From contig BOKS01000001.1 of NCBI GenBank assembly GCA_016861105.1, forward strand, positions 731,613 through 795,612: DNA of 64,000 bases, read 5' to 3'. The notes under the pieces are model-generated. The model was not told where the DNA came from, searched no databases, and saw nothing but the letters and a program-made list of their open reading frames with translations. Below are positions 9,844 to 18,735 of this stretch, one piece after another; within the stretch, counting starts at the first letter, position 1; every line of letters starts with the position of its first letter. Source of the stretch: Betaproteobacteria bacterium. Its GTDB lineage: Bacteria > Pseudomonadota > Gammaproteobacteria > Burkholderiales > Casimicrobiaceae. The translations under genes were made by a program, and so were the position numbers.

Positions 9844-10791
9844 CTACGCGGGCGGCGAGGTGGCGCGATCGACCCGGGCGAGCGTCTGCGCGTCGAGCGT
9901 CGACGTACAGGCGGCGACGTTGGCTTCGACCTGCTCCGGCGACGTGGCGCCGGCGATCACGCTGGCCACGAACGGACGGGACGCGACCCAGCCGACCGCC
10001 ACGTCGAGCAGCGACCGGCCGCAGGATTCCGCGACCTGCACCAGCTCGTCGACGACGCGCCAGTTGCGCTCGGTGAGAAAGCGATCGGCGGAACGCTTGG
10101 TCTGCGCGAGCCGCGATCCGGCCGGCAGCTGCGCGTCGCGCCGGTACTTGCCGGACAGCAGGCCGCCGGCCAGCGGATAGTAGGGAAGCAGGCCGATGCC
10201 GAAGTGCGCCAGCGCCGGCCCGAGGTCCCGCTCGGCATCGCGCACCAGCGCGCTGTACTCGTTCTGCGCGCTCACGAAGCGCGCCAGTCCGCCGGCGCGC
10301 GACGTCCAGTCCGCGTCGGCGAGCTGCCACGCCGCGAAGTTCGAGCAGCCGACGTAGCGCACCTTGCCCTGCGTGACGAGATCGTCCAGCGCGCGCAGAG
10401 TCTCCTCGATCGGTGTGCGCTGGTCGGGCTTGTGGAACTGGTAGAGGTCGATCCAGTCGGTCCGCAGGCGCCGCAGGCTGTCCTCGACGGCGCGCATCAC
10501 GTAGCCGCGCGCACCCCCGCGCAGGGCGCCGGCGTCGTCCATCTCCCAGCCGAACTTCGTCGCGAGGACGACGTCACGGCGTGCCGTGCCCAGGATCTCG
10601 CCGAGCTGCGCTTCGGATCCGCCGCGGCTGCCATACGCATCGGCCGTGTCGAGCAGCGTGACGCCGAGGTCGAGCGCGCGGTGCACGACGCGACGCGTCT
10701 CGCCGACGTCGAGCCGCGACCCGAACTGGTTGCAGCCGAGCCCCGCGACCGAGACCCGGAGGCCGCTGTTCCCGACGTTGCGGAACTCCAC
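9844..10791 (-). CDS. aldo/keto reductase
   Basis: About 315 residues from a GTG at 10791 (V/MEFRNVGNSGLRVS, the usual N-terminus of the YhdN/Kv-beta-like group). It has the AKR catalytic tetrad: Asp and Tyr in LLDTADAYGSRGGSE, Lys in VLATKFGWEM, and His in YQFHKPDQ. The C-terminal NADPH-binding segment is SVIAGATSPEQVEANV. It would reduce a carbonyl or oxidise a hydroxyl on a small substrate with NADP(H). It follows the Gfo/Idh gene by 11 bases, so both may act on the same sugar- or polyol-like ligand. The substrate is not readable. Confidence 0.9.
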   Translation of the reverse strand: MEFRNVGNSGLRVSVAGLGCNQFGSRLDVGETRRVVHRALDLGVTLLDTADAYGSRGGSEAQLGEILGTARRDVVLATKFGWEMDDAGALRGGARGYVMRAVEDSLRRLRTDWIDLYQFHKPDQRTPIEETLRALDDLVTQGKVRYVGCSNFAAWQLADADWTSRAGGLARFVSAQNEYSALVRDAERDLGPALAHFGIGLLPYYPLAGGLLSGKYRRDAQLPAGSRLAQTKRSADRFLTERNWRVVDELVQVAESCGRSLLDVAVGWVASRPFVASVIAGATSPEQVEANVAACTSTLDAQTLARVDRATSPPA

Positions 10792-10802
10792 GCCGCGCTC
10801 CC

Positions 10803-11864
10803 TCAGCCGGCGTCGACCAGCCGCTGCACCGCCACCGGCGCGCCGCACCGGCTGCTTTCGATGGCCGCGAAGACCAGCGCGCTGGCCTGCACGTTCTCCT
10901 CGACGCGCGTTTCCATCGGCGGACCGCCATCGCGCCAGCGCGCGAACTGCTCGATCAGCCAGTGGTTGATCCACTTCGGCTGCTGCAGCAGCGCGACCTT
11001 CTGCCCCCGCCCCTCGCGGTGCTGCTGCCGCCAGATGTCCTGACGCATGAACACCTCGACGTCGCGGTGCGCGAGGATGGCCGTGCCGCGCTCGCCGTCC
11101 ACGCGGATGTACTCCTTGTAGAACGTGTTCAGCCCGACCGGGTGCGACACCGAGCCTTCGTAGACGGCACGCACGCCGTTGGCGAACGCCATCGTCACGA
11201 TCGCGTCGGTGTCGCCGCGGTACTCCGCCCAGTCCGGCTTCCACGTCGTCGCGAACAGCGTCTCGCAGCGCGCGCCGGCCAGGTCGCCGATGATGTCGAG
11301 GTGATGGATCGCACCCTCGACGAGCAGCGGGTCGGCCATCTCGTGGCGGAACAGCGAGCTCCACGCCATCCGCTGGCGCATGTCGCCCTGGAAGCGCATG
11401 CCGATCGCGTTGATCCTGCCGAGGACGCCCGAGCGCACGATGCGCCGCAGCGTCGTCTTGTCCTGGTCGAAGCGGTGGCTCATCGTCACCGCCATCTTCC
11501 GGCCCGCGCGGCGCACGTTGCGCGCGATGCGCAGCGTCGCCTCCATCGTGTCGGCGATCGGCTTCTCGCACAGCACGTCGAGCCCGCGCGCCAGCGCGAG
11601 GTCGATGATCGCCTCGTGGTGCGCCGGCGTCACCGCGACGGTGCAGAAGTCCGCCGCCACCTCGTCGAAGGCCCGGGCCGCGTCCGTGTAGCACCGCTCG
11701 GCCGGCAAGCCCAGCGACTGCCGCCCGGCCTCCAGCGCGTCGCGGTCGAGGTCCACCAGCGCGACGACCTCGATCGTCCCGTCGGCGACGTTCGACTTCA
11801 GGAACTCGCTGCACCAGCGCCGGCCGAAGACGCCGATGCCGACGTGGATGACGCGCTGGGACAT
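10803..11864 (-). CDS. Gfo/Idh/MocA-family oxidoreductase
   Basis: 353 residues. The N-terminal Rossmann fold starts VIHVGIGVFGRRWCSEF. The family EKP motif is in LDVLCEKPIADT (about 95-105), where the lysine takes part in catalysis. The C-terminal alpha/beta domain contains EGAIHHLDIIGDLAG, whose His/Asp are typical of inositol or glucose-fructose oxidoreductase relatives. These enzymes oxidise or reduce sugars, inositols or related polyols with NAD(P). It lies between a GST gene (12 bases upstream) and an aldo/keto reductase gene in the minus-strand operon. Confidence 0.9.
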   Translation of the reverse strand: MSQRVIHVGIGVFGRRWCSEFLKSNVADGTIEVVALVDLDRDALEAGRQSLGLPAERCYTDAARAFDEVAADFCTVAVTPAHHEAIIDLALARGLDVLCEKPIADTMEATLRIARNVRRAGRKMAVTMSHRFDQDKTTLRRIVRSGVLGRINAIGMRFQGDMRQRMAWSSLFRHEMADPLLVEGAIHHLDIIGDLAGARCETLFATTWKPDWAEYRGDTDAIVTMAFANGVRAVYEGSVSHPVGLNTFYKEYIRVDGERGTAILAHRDVEVFMRQDIWRQQHREGRGQKVALLQQPKWINHWLIEQFARWRDGGPPMETRVEENVQASALVFAAIESSRCGAPVAVQRLVDAG

Positions 11865-11876
11865 GGATGCCGTAGC

Positions 11877-12476
11877 CTAGAGCACGGGCACCGTCGCGCG
11901 GAACGATTCGCGCTGCGAGACGCGGTCGAACCAGGCGCGCAAACCGGGCCAGTGCGGAAAGCCGACCACCTCGTCGAGGCGCAGCGGCATGTAGCCGAGC
12001 GCGCAGCCCACGGCGACCTGCCCGAGGTCGATGTCGCCGAACGAGCCGACGACGGACTCGAGGTGATCGAGCCCGGTGCGGACCTTGCGCATCTGCCAGT
12101 CGATCCAGTCGGCCGACCGGAGCTCGGGCGGGCGCGCGCGCTCGTGGCGGACGATGATCGACGCGTCGAGCAGGCCGTCGGCCAGCGCCATGCGCGTCAG
12201 CACTTCCCAGCGACGCGGCCCGGTGGCCGGCAGCAGGCGGTGGTTGCCGAACTCGGCGTCGAGGTACTCGCAGATCACGGGGGAGTCGTACAGCGCTGCG
12301 CCCGCGTCGGTGATCAGGACCGGAATCTTGCCGAGCGGGTTGAGCGGTGCGACGCGCTCCGGCTCCGAGCGCGTGTTGACCTTGGTCAGACGCAGTTTCC
12401 CGGCAATGCCGTGCTCGTGCGCGACCACGCTCACCTTGCGCACGTAAGGCGACAACGGGCTGTACATCAGTTCCAT
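11877..12476 (-). CDS. glutathione S-transferase family protein, first gene of the minus-strand operon
   Basis: 199 residues from the ATG at 12476. The N-terminal thioredoxin-like half is MELMYSPLSPYVRKVSVVAHEHG, with SPYVRKV in the position of the GST active-site loop, then NPLGKIPVLITDAG (cis-Pro) and LYDSPVICEYLD (glutathione gamma-Glu contact, ES/DS motif). The helical C-terminal domain ends with FDRVSQRESFRATVP. It resembles the small GSTs of Burkholderiales often found in aromatic or ether-degradation clusters. Its start faces the MaoC-like gene across a 237-base divergent intergenic region, probably the shared control region of the island. Confidence 0.88.
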   Translation of the reverse strand: MELMYSPLSPYVRKVSVVAHEHGIAGKLRLTKVNTRSEPERVAPLNPLGKIPVLITDAGAALYDSPVICEYLDAEFGNHRLLPATGPRRWEVLTRMALADGLLDASIIVRHERARPPELRSADWIDWQMRKVRTGLDHLESVVGSFGDIDLGQVAVGCALGYMPLRLDEVVGFPHWPGLRAWFDRVSQRESFRATVPVL

Positions 12477-12713
12477 GGGAAAGGGCGGCGGCCGCGCGTC
12501 GTGGACCCCCGCAACGCTAGCACCGCCGGCGTCGCCGCGGTGTGCGCATCCACGAGAAGCATCTTTACACGGCGCGCAAACCGGCGCGCCATGCTGCACC
12601 GCAATGACGACGATTGCGGAGGGCGCAAAGCTGCTCTGCACGCGATGGCGGTTCCGGCGCGGCGGCGCCCGGCGTATAACGTGCGGCGTCGACACCATCC
12701 TGCGAGGGCGTGC

Positions 12714-13157
12714 GTGGTCACCGGCCGCTATACCAGCGACCTGTCCGAGGGCGACGAGCTCGGGCCGGTCGAGTACACGATGAGCCGCTTCGTCGCGCGC
12801 GAATACGCGCACGCCAACGAGATGCACCAGCCGTGCTTCCAGGGCGTGGACGGCCAGATCGCGCCGCCGACGCTGGTCCACATCGACAAGCTGCGTCTCT
12901 ACAAGCTCGCCTGCCCCGGCGGCGCTGGCCCCTCCGCCCGCATCCACTACGAGTTCGACGCCACCATCCACGAGCCGATCCGCGTCGGCACGCGCATCGT
13001 CAGCCGCGGCCGCGTGGTAGGCCGCTACGCGAAGAAGGGGCGCGAGTACGTGGTGACCGCTATCGAGATGCGCGCCGCCGACGACGGCCGCCTGCTGGTC
13101 GAGTATCGGGACACCGTGATCCTCTCGTACCGCCAGGCGGCCGGAGCGGCATCGTGA
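12714..13157 (+). CDS. MaoC-like hot-dog hydratase subunit (first of a pair)
   Basis: About 147 residues from a GTG at 12714; the ATG at 12780 is a later alternative. The sequence (REYAHANEMHQPCFQ, APPTLVHIDKLRLY, ARIHYEFDATIHEPIRVGT, SRGRVVGRYAKKGREYV) fits the N-terminal half of FAS1/MaoC-type R-hydratases, a hot-dog fold acting on acyl-CoA thioesters. Its stop overlaps the start of the next gene in GTGA, indicating tight coupling with a second hot-dog subunit, as in heteromeric HadAB-type hydratases. TATAAC at 12675-12680, with a weak TTCCGG 17 bases upstream, could be its promoter. Substrate unknown. Confidence 0.72.
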   Translation: MVTGRYTSDLSEGDELGPVEYTMSRFVAREYAHANEMHQPCFQGVDGQIAPPTLVHIDKLRLYKLACPGGAGPSARIHYEFDATIHEPIRVGTRIVSRGRVVGRYAKKGREYVVTAIEMRAADDGRLLVEYRDTVILSYRQAAGAAS

Positions 13158-13630
13158 ACGCGCCCGCCGCCCTGCCCTTCGGCGCCGGCCACGAGTTCCG
13201 CGCGCCCGCGCGGCCGATGACCCGCGAGCGGATGCGCTGGTACGTCGACATCCAGGAGACGGTGCAGGCGGACACGGGCCGCATCGTGACGCAGCCGCCG
13301 ACCATCCACGACGACGACGACTACGCCCGCAAGAACGGGCTGCCCGGCATCATCGCCGACGGCATGATCACCACGAACTGGATTCTCGCGCTGCTCGTCG
13401 ATGTGTTCGGCGCGCAGGCCGCCGGCGGCGGGCGCCTGCGGACCAAGTACATCGCCCCCGTCTACGAGGACCAGGTCATCGTCGCGTGCGCCCGCGTGGG
13501 CCGCGCCTTCCTCGACGGGGCGGGGCGCGCCGTCTACGACCTCGAAGTCTGGTGCGAGGACGACCGCGGCCTCAAGGTCACGGTCGGCGAAGCGCTCGTG
13601 CGCACCGCGTCCGACCGGGCGGCCGCGTAG
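13154..13630 (+). CDS. MaoC-like hot-dog hydratase subunit (second of a pair)
   Basis: 158 residues from the GTG at 13154, which overlaps the previous stop by four bases. The sequence PPTIHDDDDYARKNGLPGIIADGMITTNWI resembles the catalytic hydratase segment of MaoC proteins (Asp then His/Asn followed by a G-rich helix), but the classical D-x4-H pair is not clearly present. LRTKYIAPVYEDQVIVACARVG and DLEVWCEDDRGLKVTVGEALV complete the hot-dog sheet. With its partner it probably forms a two-subunit enoyl-CoA hydratase or thioester-binding enzyme. Confidence 0.72.
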   Translation: MNAPAALPFGAGHEFRAPARPMTRERMRWYVDIQETVQADTGRIVTQPPTIHDDDDYARKNGLPGIIADGMITTNWILALLVDVFGAQAAGGGRLRTKYIAPVYEDQVIVACARVGRAFLDGAGRAVYDLEVWCEDDRGLKVTVGEALVRTASDRAAA

Positions 13631-13715
13631 GCGCGCGGCCCGCAATGCCGGCAACCCGGAGCCTGCGCCAGCGGGCGCGACGCTAGCCCGGGCGCGCGCC
13701 CGCCACGGAGCCCCC

Positions 13716-14936
13716 ATGTGGAAGATCCTCACCGGCATCCGCGTCCTCGACCTGTCGCGCGTGTTCGCGGGACCGGCGGCAACGCAGGTGCTCGGCGACC
13801 TCGGCGCCGACGTGATCAAGGTCGAGGAGCCGGGCCGCGGCGACGAGGCCCGGCACTTTGGCGTCACGCAGGCAACCCGTGAGCGGCTGCGCGAAGGCAG
13901 CCCCTCGTTCCTCGCCCTCAACCGCAACAAGCGCAGCATCGCGATCGACCTCTCCGGCGAGCCGGGCCGTCGCACGGTGCGCCGGATGGCCGCAGGCTGC
14001 GACGTGGTCGTCCACAACTTCCGGCCGGGCGCGATGCGCCGCTTCGGGCTCGACTACGAGGCGCTGCGCGCGCTGCGCGGCGACGTCATCTTCTGCGAGT
14101 TCTACTCCTACGGCGCCCGGGGTCCACTGTCGCACATCGGCGCGAACGACCTCGCGCTGCAGGCGCACAGCGGCATGATGAGCATCACCGGCGAGCCGGA
14201 CCGGCCGCCCGTGCGCTGCGGCACCTCGGTCGTGGACCTGCACGCGAGCCTGGCCCTCGTCGCCGCGATCCTGGCCGCGCTGTTCCACCGCGAGCGCACC
14301 GGCCAGGGGCAGGCGCTCGACACGTCGCTGCTGCGCAGCTCGGCGCACCTGATGAACTACTTCTACGGCGAGTACTGGGCGCTGGGCACCGTGCGCGGGC
14401 GCATGGGCACGGCCAACCACCTGTCGGTGCCCAACCAGGTGTTTCCCGCCGCCGACGGCAGCGTGGTCATCATCGCGCCCAGCGACGAGATGTGGCACCG
14501 CGCGGCGCAGGCCCTCGACCCGGCGCTGGATCGACCCGAGTGGCGGACGACGATCGACCGCCAGCACCACCGCGACGCCCTCATCGCCGCGGTCTCCGCG
14601 GTCACGCGGACGATGACCAGCGAGACGCTCGTCCGGCGCCTGGGCGACGCCCGCGTGAACGTGGCGCGGGTGAACGACATCGGCGAGGCCGCCTCGCACC
14701 CGCAGCTGGCCGCCGCGGACGCGGTGATCGAGATGCCGCTAGGGTCCGCCACGATGAGGGCCGTTGCCTCGCCGTTCGCGCTGCACGGCGCCCCCACCGA
14801 GCCCGACCGCGCGCCGCCGCGGCTGGGCGCCGATCGCGACCGCATCCTCGCCGACCTCGGGTTCTCGGCCGATGAGATCGGGGCGCTGGCCGACGAGGGT
14901 GCGTTCGGCCCCTCCGCGGCGCGGAGCGCGTCCTGA
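13716..14936 (+). CDS. class III CoA-transferase (CaiB/BaiF family)
   Basis: 406 residues. The N-terminus is the family signature: GIRVLDLSRVFAGPAATQVL then GDLGADVIKVEEPGRGD. The catalytic aspartate lies in GANDLALQAHSG (about residue 145), matching the Asp that forms the aspartyl-CoA anhydride in formyl-CoA transferase. GTSVVDLHASLALVAAILAAL and the ERTGQGQALDTSLL stretch complete the family core. It would move CoA between carboxylates in the cytoplasm, activating a substrate without ATP. It lies 85 bases after the hot-dog pair and before an SDR gene. Confidence 0.92.
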   Translation: MWKILTGIRVLDLSRVFAGPAATQVLGDLGADVIKVEEPGRGDEARHFGVTQATRERLREGSPSFLALNRNKRSIAIDLSGEPGRRTVRRMAAGCDVVVHNFRPGAMRRFGLDYEALRALRGDVIFCEFYSYGARGPLSHIGANDLALQAHSGMMSITGEPDRPPVRCGTSVVDLHASLALVAAILAALFHRERTGQGQALDTSLLRSSAHLMNYFYGEYWALGTVRGRMGTANHLSVPNQVFPAADGSVVIIAPSDEMWHRAAQALDPALDRPEWRTTIDRQHHRDALIAAVSAVTRTMTSETLVRRLGDARVNVARVNDIGEAASHPQLAAADAVIEMPLGSATMRAVASPFALHGAPTEPDRAPPRLGADRDRILADLGFSADEIGALADEGAFGPSAARSAS

Positions 14937-15009
14937 CGCCGCCCGTGAGGCCGCCGGCGCGACGCGCCCGGCGGCGCGAATCCGATCCGGCCGCCAGCAA
15001 GGAGACCGC

Positions 15010-15756
15010 GTGAACCGCATCGACCTCGACGGCCGCGTTGCCGTGATCACCGGCGGCTCCGGCGGCATCGGCGCCGCGACGGCCGAGCGCATGATGGCCT
15101 CCGGCGCGCGCGTGTCGCTGTGGGACCGCGACGCCGGCGCGCTCGCGGGACTGCGGGACCGCCTGCCCGACGCCGAGTGCGCGACGGTGGACGTCACCGA
15201 CGAGGTGTCGGTCGAGGCCGCGACGGCGGCGACGATGGCGCGCTTCGGCCGCATCGACATCCTCGTGAACGCGGCCGGCGTCACCGCTCCGAAGGCCACG
15301 ATCCTGGAGACGCGGCTCGACAGCTGGCGGCGGATCGTGGACGTCAACCTCACCGGCACCTTCCTCGTTTCGCGCGCCGTGGCGCGGCACATGGTCGCGG
15401 CCGACTACGGCCGCATCGTCAACCTGGGCTCGGTCGCCGGCAAGGAAGGCAACCCGTTCTCGGCAGCCTACTCGGCGTCGAAGGCGGCGGTGCACTCCTT
15501 CACGAAGTCGCTCGCCAAGGAGCTCGCGCGCACCGGCGTGCGCGTGAACTGCGTGGCGCCCGCCATCATCGCCACCCGCAACCTCTACTACGAGCAGCCG
15601 GAGGAGATGCGCAAGCTGTGGGTGTCGCGCGTGCCGATGGGACGGCCGGGCACGCCGGAGGAGGTGGCGGCGATGATCGCGTGGCTCGCCTCCGAGGAGT
15701 GCTCGTTCACCACCGGTGCGGCCTTCGACCTCTCCGGCGGACGGGCGACGTACTGA
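15010..15756 (+). CDS. SDR-family oxidoreductase (3-oxoacyl reductase-like)
   Basis: 248 residues from a GTG at 15010, with AAGGAG just upstream. A classical short-chain dehydrogenase: the cofactor motif TGGSGGIG is near residue 14, NAAGV is near 85, and the catalytic Ser is in NLGSVAGKEGN, followed by YSASK (Tyr and Lys). An acidic residue after beta-2 (LWDRD) suggests NAD+ over NADP+. It probably oxidises a hydroxyacyl-CoA or hydroxy acid made by the hydratase of the same operon. The next gene starts one base after its stop. Confidence 0.92.
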   Translation: MNRIDLDGRVAVITGGSGGIGAATAERMMASGARVSLWDRDAGALAGLRDRLPDAECATVDVTDEVSVEAATAATMARFGRIDILVNAAGVTAPKATILETRLDSWRRIVDVNLTGTFLVSRAVARHMVAADYGRIVNLGSVAGKEGNPFSAAYSASKAAVHSFTKSLAKELARTGVRVNCVAPAIIATRNLYYEQPEEMRKLWVSRVPMGRPGTPEEVAAMIAWLASEECSFTTGAAFDLSGGRATY

Positions 15757-15757
15757 G

Positions 15758-16762
15758 ATGGGAACGGCGCTGCCGGCGTCGATGCGCTTCGTCGCGGCGA
15801 GCGGCCCCGGCGGCCCCGGGGTGCTCGCGGTGGCGCACGGGCCGCTCCCCGCGCTGCGCGACGGCGAGGTGCTGGTCCGCGTCGAGGCCGCCGGCATCAA
15901 CCGCGTCGACTGCCAGCAGCGCGCCGGCGCGTACGGTCCGCCGCCCGGCGCCAGCCCGGTGCTCGGCGTCGAGGTCGCCGGCGAGGTGGTCGCGGCGGCG
16001 CCGGGGACGGCGTTCACCGGCGGCGAGCGCGTGTGCGCGCTCGTCGAGGGCGGCGGCTACGCCGCGTACTGCGCCGCCCCCGCCACCCAGTGCCTGCGCT
16101 GGCCGGCCGGCTACGACGCGGTGCAGGCCGCGGCCCTGCCGGAGACCTTCTTCACCGTCTGGGCGAACCTGTTCGCGAACGGCTGCCTCAAGCCGGGCGA
16201 GACGCTTCTCGTCCACGGCGGATCGAGCGGCATCGGGACGACGGCGATCCAGCTTGCCACGGCGCTGGGCGCCTCGGCGATCGCGACGGCCGGCAGCCCC
16301 GCGAAGTGCGACGCATGCGTGCGGCTGGGCGCGAAGGCGGCCATCGACTACACGCGCGAGGATTTCGTGGCGCGCGTGCGCGAGCTGACGGCGCGCCGCG
16401 GCGTCGACGTGATCCTGGACCTCGTCGGGGGCGACTACCTGGCCCGCAACCTCGCTTGCCTCGCGCCGCGGGGACGACTGGTGATCATCGGCTTCCTCGG
16501 CGGCAGCCGCGCCGGGGAGATCGACCTGGCGCGGATCGTCGTGCGCCACCTCACGGTCACCGGATCGACGCTGCGTCCGCGCGACGCCGCCGAGAAGGGC
16601 CGGCTCGCCGACGGGCTCGCCGCGTCCGTCTGGCCGCTGCTCGACGCCGGACGCTGCGCGCCGGTCATCGACCGCACCTATCCGCTCGAGCGCGTCGCCG
16701 AGGCCCATGCGCGGATGGAGTCGAGCGCGCACATCGGCAAGCTCGTGCTCGACCTGCGATGA
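15758..16762 (+). CDS. zinc-independent quinone oxidoreductase / enoyl reductase (MDR family)
   Basis: 334 residues from the ATG at 15758; ATG 15782 is possible. It has the GroES-like N-terminal domain (VEAAGINRVDCQQRAGAYGPP) and a Rossmann domain with VHGGSSGIGTTAIQLA for NADPH, then VDVILDLVGGDYLARNL. Structural- and catalytic-zinc cysteines are absent, placing it with zeta-crystallin-like quinone oxidoreductases (PIG3/Qor group) rather than alcohol dehydrogenases. It may reduce an enoyl or quinone-like intermediate of the island pathway. It sits directly after the SDR gene and before the second CoA-transferase. Confidence 0.9.
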   Translation: MGTALPASMRFVAASGPGGPGVLAVAHGPLPALRDGEVLVRVEAAGINRVDCQQRAGAYGPPPGASPVLGVEVAGEVVAAAPGTAFTGGERVCALVEGGGYAAYCAAPATQCLRWPAGYDAVQAAALPETFFTVWANLFANGCLKPGETLLVHGGSSGIGTTAIQLATALGASAIATAGSPAKCDACVRLGAKAAIDYTREDFVARVRELTARRGVDVILDLVGGDYLARNLACLAPRGRLVIIGFLGGSRAGEIDLARIVVRHLTVTGSTLRPRDAAEKGRLADGLAASVWPLLDAGRCAPVIDRTYPLERVAEAHARMESSAHIGKLVLDLR

Positions 16763-16796
16763 GCGGTCGCGCGCCCTTGCACTCGCAGGAGGACCG

Positions 16797-17945
16797 GTGA
16801 GCGGCCCCCTGTCCGGCTTTCGCGTGGTGGACCACGGCGAGTTCATCACGGCGCCGTACACGGCGATGCTGCTCGGCGATCTCGGCGCCGAGGTGATCAA
16901 GGTCGAGCGCCCGGGCGGCGGCGACCGGTTCCGCACCTTCGAGACCGGCTCCTACGGCCCCCAGTTCCAGGCATTCAACCGCGACAAGCAGAGCGTCGTG
17001 CTCGACCTCGCCGCCGACGGCGACCGGTGCGTGCTGCGGGAGTTGCTGCGCACGGCCGACGCCTACGTGCAGAACTTCCGCCCCGGGGTGGCCGAGCGGC
17101 TGGGCTTCGGCGTCGACGCCGTGCGCGCGCTGAATCCGCGCATCGTCCACTGTTCGATCAGCGGCTACGGCCCGGACGGCCCGTACGCGGACCGCCCGGC
17201 GTACGACACCGTCGGCCAGGCGCTCTCCGGCTTCCTCAGCATGTTCGTCGACGCCGCCTCGCCGCGCATCGTCGGGCCGGCGACGGCCGACTCGGTGACC
17301 GGGCTGTACGCCGCGTGCGGCGTGCTCGCCGCGCTGCTCGAGCGCGAGCGCACCGGGCGCGCGCGCAGCGTGCACGTCCCGATGGTCGCCGCGATGGCGC
17401 ACTTCTCCATCGAGCAGTTCCACCGCTACTTCGCGACCGGCGAGGTCCCCGGCCCGTCGGACCGCGGGCGTGTCTCGCAGAGCTTCGCGTTCGCCTGCGC
17501 CGGCGGCGGCCTCGTCGCGATCCACCTCTCGTCGGTCGCCAAGTTCTGGGACGGCCTGCTGGCGGCCATCGAGCAGCCCGCGCTCGCCCGCGACGCCCGC
17601 TTCGCCACCCGCATGGACCGCGTGCGCAACCACGAGGCGCTGGCCGAGGTGTTGAGGCCGGTGTTCGCGCAGCGCACGCGCGAGGCGTGGACGCAGCGGC
17701 TCGCGCAAGCCGACGTTCCGCACGCGCCGATCCTCGGGCTCGACGAGGCCCTCGACGACCCGCAGATGCGCCACCTCGCGCTCGAGCGCCGGCTCGAGCA
17801 TCCGGCCGAGGGTCCGGTCCGCACGCTGCGCACGCCGATCCTCCTCGACGGCGGGCGTGACGACGGAGCGATGCAGCCGCCGCCCGCCCTCGACGAGCAC
17901 GGGCCGGCGATCCGCGCCCGCTTCCGCCCCAGGCAATCCGACTGA
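16797..17945 (+). CDS. second class III CoA-transferase (CaiB/BaiF family)
   Basis: 382 residues from a GTG at 16797 with AGGAGG four bases upstream. It begins LSGFRVVDHGEFITAPYTAML then GDLGAEVIKVERPGGGDRF. The catalytic Asp is in RPAYDTVGQALSG (about residue 138), aligned with the active Asp of formyl- and succinyl-CoA transferases. It is only distantly similar to the CoA-transferase at 13716, so the two probably handle different donor/acceptor pairs or two steps (substrate activation and product CoA recycling). Enoyl-CoA hydratase follows 13 bases downstream. Confidence 0.92.
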   Translation: MSGPLSGFRVVDHGEFITAPYTAMLLGDLGAEVIKVERPGGGDRFRTFETGSYGPQFQAFNRDKQSVVLDLAADGDRCVLRELLRTADAYVQNFRPGVAERLGFGVDAVRALNPRIVHCSISGYGPDGPYADRPAYDTVGQALSGFLSMFVDAASPRIVGPATADSVTGLYAACGVLAALLERERTGRARSVHVPMVAAMAHFSIEQFHRYFATGEVPGPSDRGRVSQSFAFACAGGGLVAIHLSSVAKFWDGLLAAIEQPALARDARFATRMDRVRNHEALAEVLRPVFAQRTREAWTQRLAQADVPHAPILGLDEALDDPQMRHLALERRLEHPAEGPVRTLRTPILLDGGRDDGAMQPPPALDEHGPAIRARFRPRQSD

Positions 17946-17958
17946 AGGGATCCGCCCG

Positions 17959-18732
17959 ATGACGCCCGAGCACCTCAAGCTGTCCGTCGACGATCACGTC
18001 GCTACGCTGGTCCTCGACCGCCCGCCGGTCAACGCCCTCGGCCGCGCCATCCGCGAGGAGCTGCTCGCGGCGTTCGACGAGCTGCACGACCGCGACGACG
18101 TGCGCGTCGTCGTCCTCACCGGCGCGGGGCGCACGTTCTGCGCCGGCGCCGACATCAAGGAGCGCGCGAAGCTCACCGGCCGGCCAGGCGAGTACCGCGA
18201 GCTGAACCGGCTCGTGCGCGCGGTGTTCCACGGCGTGATCCAGTGCAGCAAGCCGGTGATCGCCGCGGTCAACGGCGCGGCGCTCGGCGCGGGCTTCGCC
18301 CTCGCCCTGTGCTGCGACATGGTGCTCGCGAGCGAGGACGCCGTGTTCGGCATGCCGGAGGTCGACGTGGGGCTTGCCGGGGGCGTCAAGTTCCTGCAGC
18401 GCTACTTCACGCCCTCGCAGGCGCGCATGCTGCTGATCACCGGCCGGCGCGTGCCCGCGGCCGAGCTGTACCGGCTCGGCGTCCTGCAGGCCTGCGTCCC
18501 GGCGCAGGCGCTGATGCCCGAGGCCCGCAAGCTGGCCGCCGAGATCGCGGCGAAGAGCCCGCTGGCCGTGCGCATGCTCAAGCAGTCGTTCAACGTCGTC
18601 GAGAACCTCTCGCTCGGCGACGGCTACCGGATCGAGCAGGACATGACGATCGAGCTGTCGAAGAGCGAGGACGCACAGGAGGCGAAGCGCGCGTTCGTCG
18701 AGAAGCGCAAGCCGGCGTTCAAGGGGCGCTGA
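17959..18732 (+). CDS. enoyl-CoA hydratase/isomerase (crotonase family)
   Basis: 257 residues from the ATG at 17959. The crotonase fold is seen in LVLDRPPVNALGRAIREEL, the CoA-binding oxyanion loop GAGRTFCAGADIKE, and the second oxyanion/catalytic region NGAALGAGFALALCCD followed by FGMPEVDVGLAGG. A glutamate in the first catalytic position (of the AGGGxE type) is not obvious, while Glu in GMPEVDVG matches the second catalytic Glu. Hydratase is likely; isomerase or retro-Claisen/hydrolase chemistry is possible. It lies between the second CoA-transferase and an SDR gene three bases downstream. Confidence 0.9.
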   Translation: MTPEHLKLSVDDHVATLVLDRPPVNALGRAIREELLAAFDELHDRDDVRVVVLTGAGRTFCAGADIKERAKLTGRPGEYRELNRLVRAVFHGVIQCSKPVIAAVNGAALGAGFALALCCDMVLASEDAVFGMPEVDVGLAGGVKFLQRYFTPSQARMLLITGRRVPAAELYRLGVLQACVPAQALMPEARKLAAEIAAKSPLAVRMLKQSFNVVENLSLGDGYRIEQDMTIELSKSEDAQEAKRAFVEKRKPAFKGR

Positions 18733-18735
18733 AGG

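Noticed and set aside
12378..12391. TTGACCTTGGTCAG, similar to the FNR-type boxes
   Set aside because: One half-site is imperfect and it lies inside the GST coding sequence far from a start.
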